A stretch of DNA of 64,000 nucleotides from Impatiens glandulifera (Eukaryota; Streptophyta; Magnoliopsida; Ericales; Balsaminaceae), in the NCBI RefSeq assembly GCF_907164915.1, contig NC_061868.1, positions 23,307,819 through 23,371,818 on the forward strand, in the 5' to 3' direction. The position numbers were made by a program, and so were the translations under genes. Shown here one piece after another: positions 12,701 to 25,869 of the stretch. Under the pieces are notes generated by a model, which was not told the origin of the DNA, ran no database searches, and worked only from the letters and a program-made list of their open reading frames with translations. How positions within the stretch are numbered: the stretch's first letter is position 1; every line of letters starts with the position of its first letter.

Positions 12701-15700
12701 TTTAAATATTTTTATATTTTATAATTAAGCATCTAATAAGAATATTATAATTAAACATCTAATTAGGCACAATATCACCTACAATCAAATAGTAGGCTAT
12801 TGACACATTTATTTATAATAAAGAATGTCGTGCTTATTTTTTATCAACACAACCACTTTTTAAACATATTTTTAAATAAATAAATTATAAAAAAAATAAA
12901 AATTATTAATATTTTAAATAAAATTTATGTTATTATACATATTAAAATTATTATAATAATTATTTAAATTTGAATAATAATAAATAAATTTCATTACTTT
13001 ATAAAATAAAGTCAAATAATATTTTTGTCCATATTAAGAAAACATAAATGTGTCCAATAACAGTTGTGTACCAACTTAAAATAATGGATAATTTTTTTTT
13101 AAATTTAATAAATTGACACTTAAAAATGAATGGGAGAATTCAAGACAATTAATAAATGTATTTTTAAATAAAAATATTTTAATTTTACTTTGTAATAAAT
13201 TAACAAAATAAAAATGACAATTAACCGTAACAATGGTAATATGATGATTTGAGTTTAAAAAATATTAATAATTTATACGATTTATTATTAATTAATGACA
13301 TTGAATATATTAATAATATAATAAATAATTTTGTATTATATATATTTGTGACTGATTGAAGTTTTAACTAGATTTTAGGAAGTTATTTGTTTACATTTTT
13401 TTATTATTCTTGAAAGTCATTTTTTACCATTAATTTTCTAACATTATAAACAAAAATTACAAACTAATTTTTCTAAAATTTCAAGAAAAAATATTTTGTT
13501 TGGGTTATCCTAATTTACATTTATTCTAATTTTAAACATTGAAAGGACAAATTAATTTCATTATAAGTAAGAAAAAATAAAGAGACATACACATACACAA
13601 ATTAAAAATAATTTAGATAAGAAAAATAGTCATAGACATAAGAGGAAGAGATGTTAGCGATATGTTTAATAACCTCGACACAATAAGAGGAAGAGATGAT
13701 GTAGAAATTCTTAATAACATTGACGTCTTTGCCCGATAATCGATTATAAATGTGAAAAGACACTATGTGAATTATATATTAATTTTTAATAAATTTAAAT
13801 AATTTATCGATTTTAAACCATATTTTAAAATAACTATTATTTATAATTCGAAATTTTAAATAGTTTTATATGCATTATAATCATATTTTATAATTAAGCA
13901 TCAAATAAGAATATTATAATTAAGTATCTAATAAGACACAATATCACCTACAATCACATAGTAGGTTATTGGCACATTTATTTATAATAAGGCACGTCGT
14001 GCTTATTTTAGATCAACACGACCACTTTTAAAATATATTTTTAAATAAATAAATTATAAAAAAACGAAAATTGTGAATATTTTAAATAACATTTATGTTA
14101 TAATACATATTAATATTATTATAATAATTATTTAAATTTGAATTATATAAATAAATTTCATTATATTATAAAATAAAGTCAAATAATATTTTTGTCCAAG
14201 AAAACATAAATATATGTCCTGTGTTCCTATTTAAAATAATAGATAATTTTCTTTTTAAATTTAATAAATTTTAACTTAAAAATAAATTGGAGAATTCAGG
14301 AAAATGAATAATGTAATATTAAATAAAAATATTTTAATTTTACTTTGTAATTAATTAACAAAATAAAAATGATAATTATAAGTAACAACAATAATGTGAT
14401 TATTTGAGTTTAAAAATTATTAAAAATTATTTGATTTATTCTTAATTAATGACATTAAATATAGTAATAAAATAATATTAATTTAATAAATATTTTTTTT
14501 TTATAAATATTAGTGACTAATTTAAGTTATAACTAGTTGTCTAGAAACTTATTTCTTTATATTTTTTTTTATTATTCTTTATAGTCAATTTTTACCATTA
14601 ATTTTCTAACAATATAAACAAAAATTTTAAACAAAAATTTCAAACTTATTTTTCTAAAATGTTAAAAAAAATTATTTTGGTTTTGGTTATTATATTTTTA
14701 TTTATTCTTATTTTAAACATTGAAAGGATAATTTAATTTCATTATAAGTAAGAAAGAATAATGAGACATATACATAAATAAATTAAAAATAATTTAGATA
14801 AGAAAGATAGTCATAGACATAAGAGGTAAAGATGTTGGCCATATATATTTAATAACATGGACACAAGAAGAGGAAGACATGATTAATATCATTGACGTCT
14901 TCGCACGATAATCGATTATAAATTTGAAAGGACACTATTTAAATTATATATTAATTTTTAATAAAATTAAATTATAAAATAATATGGATTTTATATCATA
15001 TTTTAAAATAACTGTTATTTATAATCTAAAATTTTAAATATTTTGATATTTTATAATTAAACATCTAATAAGAATATTATAATTAAACATCTAATTAGGC
15101 ACAATATCACCTACAACCACATAGTAGGCTATTAACACCTTTATTTATAATAAGGCAGGTCGTGCTTATTTTTTATCAACACAAACACATTTTTAAACAT
15201 ATTTTTAAATAAATGAATTATAAAAAAAATAAAAATTATTAATATTTTAAATAAAATTTATGTTATTATACATATTAATATTATTATAATAATTATTTAA
15301 ATTTGAATAATAATAAATAAATTTCATTACTTTATAAAATAAAGTCAAATAATATTTTTGTCCATATTAAGAAAACATAAATGTGTCCAATAACAGTTGT
15401 GTACCAACTTAAAATAATGGATAACTTTTTTTTAAATTTAATAAATTGACACTTAAAAATGAATGGGAGAATTCAAGACAATTAATAAATGTATTTTTAA
15501 ATAAAAATATTTTAATTTTACTTTGTAATAAATTAACAAAATAAAAATGACAATTAACCGTAACAATGGTAATATGATGATTTGAGTTTAAAAAATATTA
15601 ATAATTTATACGATTTATTATTAATTAATGACATTGAATATATTAATAATATAATAAATAATTTTGTATTATATATATTTGTGACTGATTGAAGTTTTAA

Positions 15701-17451
15701 CTAGATTTTAGGAAGTTATTTGTTTACATTTTTTTATTATTCTTGAAAGTCATTTTTTACCATTAATTTTCTAACATTATAAACAAAAATTACAAACTAA
15801 TTTTTCTAAAATTTCAAGAAAAAATATTTTTGTTTGGGTTATCCTAATTTACATTTATTCTAATTTTAAACATTGAAAGGACAAATTAATTTCATTATAA
15901 GTAAGAAAAAATAATGAAACATACACATACACAAATTAAAAATAATTTAGATAAGAAAAATAGTCATAGACATAAGACGAAGAGATGTTAGCGATATGTT
16001 TAATAACCTCGACACAATAAGAGAAAGAGATGATGTAGACGTTCTTAATAACATTGACGTCTTTGCCCGATAATCGATTATAAATGTGAAAGGACACTAT
16101 GTAAATTATATATTAATTTTTAATAAATTTAAATAATAAAATAATATCGATTTTAAACCATATTTTAAAATAACTATTATTTATAATTCGAAATTTTAAA
16201 TATTTTTATATGCATTATAATCATATTTTATAATTAAGCATCAAATAAGAATATTATAATTAAGTATCTAATAAGACACAATATCACCTACAATCACATA
16301 GTAGGTTATTGACACATTTATTTATAATAAGGCACGTCGTGCTTATTTTAGATCAACACGACCACTTTTAAAACATATTTTTAAATAAATAAATTATAAA
16401 AAAACGAAAATTATGAATATTTTAAATAACATTTATGTTATAATACATATTAATATTATTATAATAATTATTTAAATTTGAATTATATAAATAAATTTCA
16501 TTATATTATAAAATAAAGTCAAATAGTATTTTGTCCAAGAAAACATAAATATATGTCCAGTGTTCCTATTTAAAATAATAGATAATTTTCTTTTTAAATT
16601 TAATAAATTTTAACTTAAAAATAAATTGGAGAATTCAGGAAAATGAATAATGTAATATTAAATAAAAATATTTTAATTTTACTTTGTAATTAATTAACAA
16701 AATAAAAATGATAATTATAAGTAACAACAATAATGTGATTATTTGAGTTTAAAAATTATTAAAAATTATTTGATTTATTCTTAATTAATAACATTAAATA
16801 TAGTAATAAAATAATATTAATCTAATAAATATTTGATTTTATAAAGATTAGTGACTAATTTAAGTTATAACTAGTTGTCTAGGAACTTATTTCTTTATAT
16901 TTTTTTTTTATTATTCTTTATAGTCATTTCTTAGCATTAATGTTCTAACATTATAAACAAAAATTTTAAATAAAAATTTCAAACTTATTTTTCTAAAATG
17001 TTAAAAAAAATTATTTTGGTTTCGGTTATTATAATTTATATTTGTTCTGATTTTAAACATTGAAAGGATAATTTAATTTCATTATAAGTAAAGAAGAATA
17101 ATGAGACATACATAAATAAATTAAAAATAATAAAAATGATTTAGATAAGAAAGATAGTCATAGACATAAGAGGTAGAGACGTTGGCCATATATATTTAAT
17201 AACTTCGACACAACAAGAGGAAGACATGATTAATATCATTGACGTCTTCGCACGATAATCGATTATAAATTTGAAAGGACACTATGTAAATTATATATTA
17301 ATTTTTAATAAAATTAAATTATAAAATAATATGGATTTTATATCATATTTAAAAATAACTGTTATTTATAATCTGAAATTTTAAATATTTTTATATTTTA
17401 TAATTAAGCATCTAATAAGAATATTATAATTAAACATCTAATTATAGGCAC
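7150..17451 (+). repeat. Higher-order tandem array, ~1.17-kb monomers in a ~2.34-kb dimer
   Basis: The landmark GACGTC beside CGATAATCGATTATAAA recurs at 7919, 9035, 10221, 11377, 12562, 13722, 14894, 16056 and 17241. Spacings are 1116-1186 bases. Alternate copies are nearly identical and 2332-2347 bases apart, while neighbours differ clearly: one type reads GATTAATATCATTGACGTCTTCGCA, cut here by the line of the landmark, and the other GATGTAGAAATTCTTAATAACATTGACG. From about 9.0 kb this is an A-B dimer satellite; the first monomers are more diverged. It is very AT-rich and non-coding. Confidence 0.8.
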
Positions 17452-18187
17452 TGATAGAAAAATTAAGTAGGTTAATTTTTGGAACCGGCCACACATTACG
17501 ATTTTTGAATATTTATTCTAAATAATCAAAAAGGGAGAAATTGATAGAAAAATTAAGTAGGTTAATTTTCAAACCGGCCACACATTACGATTTTTGAATA
17601 TTTATTCTAAATAATCAAAAAGGGAGAAATTGATAGAAAAATTAAGTAAGTTAATTTTTTGGAACTGACCAGACAGACTAAATAGTTGTTAACTTTCATG
17701 TGCAGGTACAGATCAAAACCGTATGAACCGGTTGGGGTATCAAAACCGGTTGCTGTTATACTTCAAAGAAACCAGATTCAAGTGATCAAAGTTAAAGATC
17801 AGAGGAACCGGTTTTCACTTTCTCAAGCGACCGGTTAGCCAAGACAAAAACTTACATACCAGCCGGATCATACAGCACAAGACACAAAAACCGGAAGATT
17901 CAAACTTCAAGAGTGACGTACCATGACGAAAGAAACGTGTCTTGAAAGAATAAAAGAAGATCGGATTCGATCGGAAGCATGCGAGGAAAGCAATGATGCT
18001 TTATTGATCCGAAGTTGACAACCTAAGGTGGATGACCAGCACGTGTCCAAATCTGAAAACCGATTATGTCATCTTCTGCTCAGAGTTACCTGCATGACTG
18101 CCAGGTGTTGAGGAAGGTGAAGCGTGCAAGCAACCTCTCTGCACCGGCGTGATAACAATCAACCAATCCAAAGGAGAGAGAAGAAAG

Positions 18188-18217
18188 TGACCGTTGGCTA
18201 CTTTCAGCTATAAAAGG
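18188..18217 (+). promoter_or_regulatory. LTR core promoter (MSA-like box plus TATA box)
   Basis: TGACCGTTGGC is at 18188-18198 and TATAAAAGG at 18209-18217, spaced as in the other LTRs although the surrounding LTR is diverged. Confidence 0.6.
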
Positions 18218-18474
18218 AAGATCAAACGTCTTCATTAAATGCAGTTGTTGAGATTAGCAGGTGACGGATTACGAAAAACAAATCATCAAAGTATTAAGTT
18301 CTAGAGAGATAAACTTTCATATTCCAAACCGGTGTGTCTAAAACCGGAAGCTTTCTGTATTGTGTTGTGTTGAGTTGTTGTATTACATCAAAGTGTGAGT
18401 TTGGTGTAACCGGCGAGTAGCGAAGTTGGGCTCGACTGGAGGTACTGTTGTTAACTATAAAAGTTAGTGGAGAT

Positions 18475-18535
18475 CCTTCTCATAATCTGAGAAGAAGGGG
18501 TGACGTAGGAGGGTTTGCTCCGAACATCCATAAAC
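18475..18535 (+). promoter_or_regulatory. Conserved LTR hairpin module
   Basis: CCTTCTCA/TGAG..AAGG forms the bulged stem. The inner pair changed from CG/CG in the other family to CA/TG, so pairing is kept. GGGTGACGTAGGAG and GAACATCCATAAA follow. Confidence 0.55.
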
Positions 18536-18855
18536 AAATCCTTGTCTCGTGTTCTTTCCTTTGCTTTTATTATTTAGCCTAACCTCAAACCAATCATACT
18601 CCTAAAACCGGTCAATCATATCCATAAAACCGACTCCTCCCAAAACATCATCTAAAGTCGCAAACGTTGCTTCAACCTAAAACAAACATTTCCGCCCTTG
18701 AACTCGGTTCAAGAGTCTGTGACAGTTTGTGCAGTGCTGAGAACGGTTTTAGTCTTTAACCGGACTATCACCAAAGTGTTGTGTGTGTTGTAAGCGGCCA
18801 CCCTTCCTGAAACCGGAAACACCCCGGTCCTCCAAGGGCGTCCCCGATCCTAACA

Positions 18856-21300
18856 ATTACTATTAATTGTCATTTTTATTTTGTTAATTAATTAAAATTA
18901 AAATATTTTCATTTAACAATACATTATTCATTCCTGAATTCTCCAATTCATTGTTAAATTGTAATTTATTAAATTTATAAAAAAATAATAATTATCCATT
19001 ATTTTATGTATGCACACAAGTTTTATTGGACACATATTTATGTTTTCTTAATATTGACAAAAATATTATTTGACTTTATTTTATAATATAATTAAATATA
19101 TTTTTCTAATTCAAATTTAAATAATTATTATAATAAGATTAATATATTTAATAACATAAATTTTAATTATAATATTCATAATTTTCATTTTTATAATTTA
19201 TTTATTTAAAAATATGTTTAAAAAGTGGTTGGGTTGATCTAAAATAAGCATGACGTGCCTTATTAAAATAAATGTGTCAATAAAATACTATGTCATTATA
19301 GATGATATTGTGTCTTATTAGATGCTTAATTATAATATTCTTATTAGATGTTTAATTATAAAATATTACTATAATGCATATAAAAATATTTAAATTTTCG
19401 GATTATAAATAACAATTATTTTAAAATATAGTATAAATCGATATTATTTTATTATTTCATTTTATTAAAAATTAATATATAATTTACGTAGTGTCCTTTC
19501 ACATTTATAATCGATTATCGGGCAAAGACGTAAATGTTAATAAGCATGTCTACATCATCTTTTCCTCTTATTGTGTCGAGGTTATTAAACATATCGCTAA
19601 CATCTCTTCCTCTTATGTCTATGACTATTTTTCTTATCTAAATTATTTTTAATTTATTTATTTATATGTCTCATTATTCTTCCTTATTTATAATGAAATT
19701 AAATTATCCTTTTAATGTTTAAAATAAGAATAAATATAAATTATGATAACCAAAACCAAAATAATTTTTTTTAACATTTTAGAAAAATACGTTTGAAATT
19801 TTTGTTTATATTGTTAGAAAATTAATGATAAGAAATGACAATCAAGGATAATAAAAAATGTAAAGAAATAACTTCCTAGACAACTAGTTACAACTTAAAT
19901 TAGTCACTAATATTTATAAAAAAATATTTATTTGATTAATATTATTTGATTACTATATTTAATGTCATTAATTAAGAATAAATTTAATAATTATTAATAT
20001 TTTTTAAACTCAAATAATCACATTATTATTGTTACTGTTAATTGTCATTTTCATTTTGTTAATTAATTACAAAGTAAAATTGAAATATTTTTATTTAACA
20101 TTACATTATTAATTTTCCTGAATTCTCTAATTCATTTTTAAGTTGCAATTTATTAAATTAAAAAAAAAATAAATAAATAAATAAAGTTATCCATTATTTT
20201 AAATAGGCACACTAGACATATATTTATGTTTTCTTAATATAGACAAAAATATTATTTGACTTTATTTTATAATATAATGAAATTTATAATAATATTTATT
20301 TGACTTTATTATAATAATATTAATATATATAATAACATATATTTTATTTAAAAGGTTCATAATTTTCATTTATTTAAAAATATTTTTTAAAAAGTGGTTG
20401 TGTTGATTTAAAATAAGCACGGCGTGCCTTATTATAAATGTGTCTATAACATACTGTGTGATTGTAGATGATATTGTGTCTTATTAGATGCTTAATTATA
20501 AAATATTACTATTATGCATATAAAAATATTTAAAATTTCAAATTATAAATCAAAGTTATTTTAAAATATGGTATAAAATCGATATTATATTTTATTTAAT
20601 TTTATAAAAAATTAATATATAATTACATAGTGTCCTTTCACATTTATAATCGATTATCGGGCGAAGACGTCAATGTTATTAAACATGTCTATATCATCTT
20701 TTCCTCTTCTGGTGTCGAGGTCCTCTTATCCTCTTATGGCTATGACTTTCTTTTTTATATAAATTCTTTTTATTATTTTTAACATAAATTTTTTATTATT
20801 CTTAATATGTTTATATATATATATATCATTATTCTTCCTTATTTATAATGAAATTAAATTATCTTTTAAAAATTAAATTAGTATAAATATAAATTATTTT
20901 ATCAAATTAATATTATTTTTGTATTATATTTAATGTCATTAATAAAGATTAAATCGAATAAATTAATAATATTTTTTTTAACTTAAATCATCAAATTATT
21001 GTTGTTGTTACTAACATTTTTAATTAGTTACAAAATAAAATTAAAATATTTTCATTAAAAATTTAAAATTGATTGTCTTGTATTCTTTAATTCATTGTTG
21101 AGTTACAATATATTAAATTTAAAAAGAAAAAAATTAATAAAATCCATTATTTTAAGTAGGCACACAACTTTTATTGGGCACATATTTATTTTTATTTGGA
21201 AAAAAATATTATTTAATTTATTTATTAATATAATAAAATTTATTTATATAATTAAAATTTTAATATATATATTTATATACATTGTGTGGTGTTAATAGGA
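18856..21300 (-). repeat. Reverse-oriented 1.1-kb monomers, right arm of inverted repeat
   Basis: The monomer landmark appears in reverse (ATCGATTATCGGGC..GACGT) at 19526 and 20667, spaced 1141 bases. The sequence is the reverse complement of about 7140-9700. No coding potential is visible. Confidence 0.75.
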
Positions 21301-23079
21301 TTTCAATCAATTTAAATCTATTTAACGTTTTTATTTTTATTCTAATTCAATTATTATTATTTTTAATATGAAACATTACTAAAATTACATTTTAATAATT
21401 TAATTATGAATGAATTTAATATATATATATATATATATTTATTAAAAATAATATTTTATTTTTTAAAATATAAACTTAATAAGAAACTAATATATTTAAG
21501 TGTTGCGTTAATATTTAAGTATTGTGTTAAGTTGTGGTATGTTATTTTCATAAAATGAATTCTTGATATAATTTATATTATGGTCAAGACATCATCATTG
21601 TTTGTATGTCTTATGTTTGTGTTATAAAATATAATATATTTTATTATTTAATTATTATTTTTATATTTTCAGTTCATTCTTTTATAATATTGTAGACACC
21701 CTAATTTAACCCTTATTTATAATTAGAATATGGACTTATTAAATAAAAATAGTATAAATAAAACAAAATTAAAATGAATATTTATTTTATAATTTATTAT
21801 GTTAGAGTTTTTTTTTATTTTGCTTAAAAAAAAGTTCACATGTCCAAATGAGGCCTAGGACTTTAGTCATGCTTAATATGTGCTTTCCTTTTTGAATAAT
21901 GTTTAATTATCCCTCTTTAGAATTGAAAACAAAATTTAAGACCAGATTTATGGATAAATTAGTAGAAGTAGAGAAGAGAACTAAATGATGCTCTCTCTCC
22001 TCCATGGCTAGCTATACGCCTCACATTCACTTGTGGCTCTAGACTTGATAGCAGATAGGTGCTTTATTCACATTTGGACCAAGCATAGGGACAAAGAATA
22101 ACATATGAGTGGTGTCTTTACTTTTGGGATTAAATTACTTAAGTTATCATTTTGTTTCTTTCAGATCTATTTTCGATTGTTTTAATAGTGATACGATAAA
22201 TTGCTTAAGTTAGATACTAGTAATCTTCTTTCCTTTACATTTTTCGATGATACAAAATCTAGATTTATCATTATAAGCGATCTATTAATAACTTGAAACC
22301 TTACTGTTTACTTGATTTATTTATGACAATTATAAAAAATAGTTAGATAGTTGTTTACTAATATTTATTTCATTTGGTACTCTTGTTACTTTACTATCTC
22401 TATTCATGTATATTATTTGGGATTAAATTAGAGATGACCTATGACTGAAATATCTTTAATCAAGTTGGTCTCATCGTAGATCCATCACCGTCAAAGCCGT
22501 CTTAAGCTTCGTTGGTGTTTTATATTCAATTTTAATTTGTTATTTTTCCTAAAATATAAATAAATAGTAAAAAAATCAAAATATGTATATATGAATATGT
22601 ATAAGATAATAAATACTATTATATACATATAATTAATATATAAATAATTATAATAAATATATATTATATATTTTGTATATAAAATAAATACATATGACAT
22701 AATATATGATTAATAACAATTTTAATATATATTATATTATATAAAGAATATAAATTGCCTATCAGGGAGGTATAAACTATGAAGTTGGCTGTCATAGATA
22801 AGTGTGAACGGGTAATATCAACTTACAATTTCTTTCATTTTTTTTAAATGTTCCTAATTTATATATATCTACTTTAATTCACTTTTTAATAAAAAAACCA
22901 AGAAAACAAAATAGAGATATTAATATATATATAATATACAAACTAAAATAGTGCTAATAAAATAAATAATCATCTTCATACCTTTCAAAATTTCAAAATA
23001 TTTATTTATATATAAACAAAAAACAAAAAATATATTTCTTAATTTTTTCTACCTCTTTTATTTTGAAAATTAGGAAGTA
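21301..23079 (-). repeat. Non-coding 3' flank of MULE unit, copy 1
   Basis: It has TGTAGACACC at about 21690, a CTCTCTCTCC stretch near 22000, and AT-rich sequence with TA runs. The same order recurs at 25870-27780, 29640-30740 and 51430-52230, and reversed at 4479-7140. It lies downstream of the transposase pseudogene on the minus strand. No gene is seen. Confidence 0.6.
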
Positions 23080-24547
23080 AAATCAAAGACAATCCGTCAC
23101 ATTGGGTGTTCAAATTTCTCTTCCACTTAATTGTTTAATGATCTTTCCATAAACCTTTTTGAACTTTATCCTCTTATACTAATTCAACATATAATATTCT
23201 AGATTTCCAACATTATGGTATATAACCCAAACAGCGTGTGCACAAGGTATACATATGAGTTTCCATAGTCTACATGTTCAACTTTTTTATTTAATGTCTA
23301 TAGCATGTCTATGTATTCCCTTAGTGACCTTATACGCAAATTCTCCGTTAAAGTCCAATGTGCACCTATGATACATTGCTTTTTCAAGTTGGAGTCTTAC
23401 ATTGCTATAGAAAAAACCTCTCCAATCTAATTCATATTCATTTGTTTTCTTCGCGACAAACCTTTCTCATTATCTAATATAAGATGTGCTCCAACATGTT
23501 AATGATAGACATGGATCTACTTGATAATATCCATGAATTAAATATTTCACAAATGTTGTTGTCTACCCTTTCACACTTTGGATACTCTTTGAGGTATGAC
23601 ATTGACCATATTCTCTCAATATTTCGGATCACAGAAGTACCGACTCCTTATTTGGTTTGTTCGAGTACTCTAAATTTTGCATCAAATAATTTTGGATAGG
23701 TGGATCGAGCACACTTCCAAAATAATAATTTCAATTCTTCACCCATATTTCCTTCTCTAGCCCAATTTGTATACCAATGGCGGCAACAAAATCTATGCTC
23801 CGCATTTGGTAATAATTCAGCAACATCTCTTATTAATCCCTAACAAAATGAAATTAAATAATTCAGAAAATGTTCTTAAAAATCGTGTGATCAAATTTAC
23901 ATATCAAATTGTACATTGAAATAAAAAATTTAAAATATACATTTTGCATGTCTTAAATGATGCTAATTTTATCTCCTACTTCTAAATGTAGATCTTCAAT
24001 TATAAGTTTGAAAAATCATTCACAACGTGTTCGACTCTCTCCTTCCACCACAGCCCATGCTATCAGGAATATGTGATCATTTGCATCTTGACCAATAACA
24101 GAAAGTAGTTCACCTTACATGCAGTCTTCAAAACAAATCCATCAACCTCATTTATTTTTCTACAACTGTTTATCTATCCACTCTTACATGCCTCAAAGCA
24201 CACATACATTCTATGGAATTTTGTTCACCCGTGGTTTTATCTTTGATGGGTTTAAGAATAAAAGTACAATTATTATTTGATTGTAGTTCTTCCAAATAGT
24301 TCCATAAGTCATTGAAGTCTTTCTCGATGTCACATTCAACTTCGGCCAAAACTATTCTTTTGTCTTTATTCATCGAAGAACAACTCATATCACAATTTAA
24401 ATCCTTCCTACAAAGTTGTTGAAGAGTTTTTGTGGAATTGTATCTTTGGGTTAAAATTCTATTGTGAAATTTCATCTCAACATACTTTGTAGAGACCAAC
24501 ATGTTCTTTTTATCAGAATAACAACGATGCCATTGCATCACTAGCAC
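23080..24547 (-). pseudogene. Mutator-like (MULE) transposase pseudogene, copy 1
   Basis: Read on the minus strand from 24547. The end of a MuDR-type DNA-binding region (RNRILTQ-like) is followed by a segment with LWNYLEEL (24290-24310). A core follows, with V-D-G-F-x-L-K near 24145 and then DANDHIF-IAWAVVEGE (about 24040-24100), the hallmark of MULE transposases. Next come a helical region with FWKCARSTYPKLF and FNSWILSSRSM (23500-23720), and a SWIM-type zinc finger with CIPCAHAV (about 23230-23260). The pieces lie in different frames and are separated by stops, so it is dead. The N-terminal end is missing, cut at 24547 by the repeat monomer. MULE transposases normally act on terminal inverted repeats; I could not define those here. 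Confidence 0.75.
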
Positions 24548-25823
24548 AACTTCATGATTTTTGAAACATAATTTAGGGTTTTATATGTTTTTAAATTTAG
24601 AATATTTTTTTTAAAAAAAAGGTTAAGAATTTTTATTTAAAATATTTTATGTAAATTGTAACATTTTTAATAAAAATATTCTTAAAAACTAGTTGTGTTG
24701 GTCTACAATATGTACATCGTGCCTAATTATAGTTGTGTTAATAACTTACTATGTGATTGTAGGTGATATTGTGTCTTATTTGATGCTTAATTATAAAAGA
24801 TTACTATGATGCATATAAAATATTTAAATTTTGAATTATAAATAAAAGTTATTTAACTTTGGTATAAATTCGATATTATTTTTTCTATTTAATTTAAAAA
24901 AATTATCATATAATTTACATATTGTCTTTACACATTTATAATCGATTATTGGGCAAAGACGTCAAGGTTATTAAATATGTCTGTGTCATCTCTTCCTCTT
25001 TTGGTTTTAAGGTTATAAAACATATTGGCAACATCTCTTCTTCTCTTCTTCTTATGGTGTGAGTTTATTTCTTATATAAATCATTTTTATTATTTTTAAT
25101 ATGTTTATGTATATGTCTCATTATTCTTCCTTGATTATAATTATAATTATAATGAAATTAAATAATCTTTTTAATATTTAAAATTAGAATAAATATAAAT
25201 TATCTAAAATAAAACCAAACTAATTTTTATAAATATTTTAGAAAGATAAGTTTAAAATTTTTGTCTAAAATGTAAAAAAAATTATGGTAATAAATAACTA
25301 TCCAGGATAATAAAAAATATAAAGAAATAACTTCTCAAACAACTATTTACAATTTTAATCGATCACTAATATTTATTAAAACAAATTTTCTTTATCAAAT
25401 CAATATTAATTTTATAACTATATTTAATGTCATTAATTAAGAATAAATCTAATAAATTAAGAATATTTTTTTAAACTTAAATCATCACATTACTGTTGTT
25501 TCTTTTATTGTCATTTTTATTTTATTAATTAATTATAAAAAAAAATAAAAGATTTTTATTAATAATTCATTATTAATTGTTCTAAATTCTCCAATTCATT
25601 GTTCAAAATTGCAATTTATTAAATTTAAAAAAGAAGAAAAAATAAAAAAAAATTATATTTTATTTTAAGTAAACACACAACTTTTATTTGACCGCATATT
25701 TTTTTTCCTTATCTAGACAAAAATATTATTTAACTTTATTTTATTATATAATGAAAGTTATTTATATAATTCAAATTTCAATAATTATTATAATAATATT
25801 AATATATATAATAACATAAATTT

Positions 25824-25863
<40 letters not shown>

Positions 25864-25869
25864 GGTGTG
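24548..25869 (-). repeat. 1.1-kb monomer copy upstream of MULE copy 1
   Basis: Reverse-oriented monomer with its landmark at 24958, followed by the TTAATTAATTA and GAATTCTCCAATTCATTGTT segments shared with the tandem array. A (TA)n run lies at about 25829-25861. No gene is seen. Confidence 0.65.
25829..25861. repeat. (TA)n microsatellite
   Basis: A nearly pure run of alternating T and A, about 33 bases, inside AT-rich repeat sequence. Confidence 0.9.

Larger units (their letters stand above)
17452..18855 (+). mobile_element. Solo LTR of a second copia-like family, with extended head
   Basis: The core LTR is 17631-18855 (1225 bp, TGATAGAAAA...CCTAACA). Before it lie two tandem copies (17452-17541 and 17542-17630) of a unit made of the first bases of the LTR, a GGCCACACATTACG segment and a polypurine tract AAAAAGGGAGAAA. 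It contains the MSA-like box (18188-18198), TATA box (18209-18217), hairpin module (18475-18535) and palindrome CTTGAACTCGGTTCAAG (18697-18713). No internal region and no target duplication: the flanks GGCAC and ATTAC differ, and repeat orientation flips across it. Confidence 0.75.

Noticed and set aside
17447..18860. Target-site duplication around the LTR at 17452
   Set aside because: The flanks GGCAC and ATTAC do not match, also when shifted by a few bases, and the flanking repeats are in opposite orientation.
21095..22700. Short AT-rich open frames with membrane-like products
   Set aside because: They are runs of Ile, Tyr, Leu and Phe codons produced by AT-rich repeat sequence, absent from sister copies of the same repeat.
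23484..23699. 71-codon plus-strand frame as a separate gene
   Set aside because: The same bases on the minus strand encode a recognisable part of the MULE transposase; the equivalent frame at 28265-28522 is likewise a shadow.
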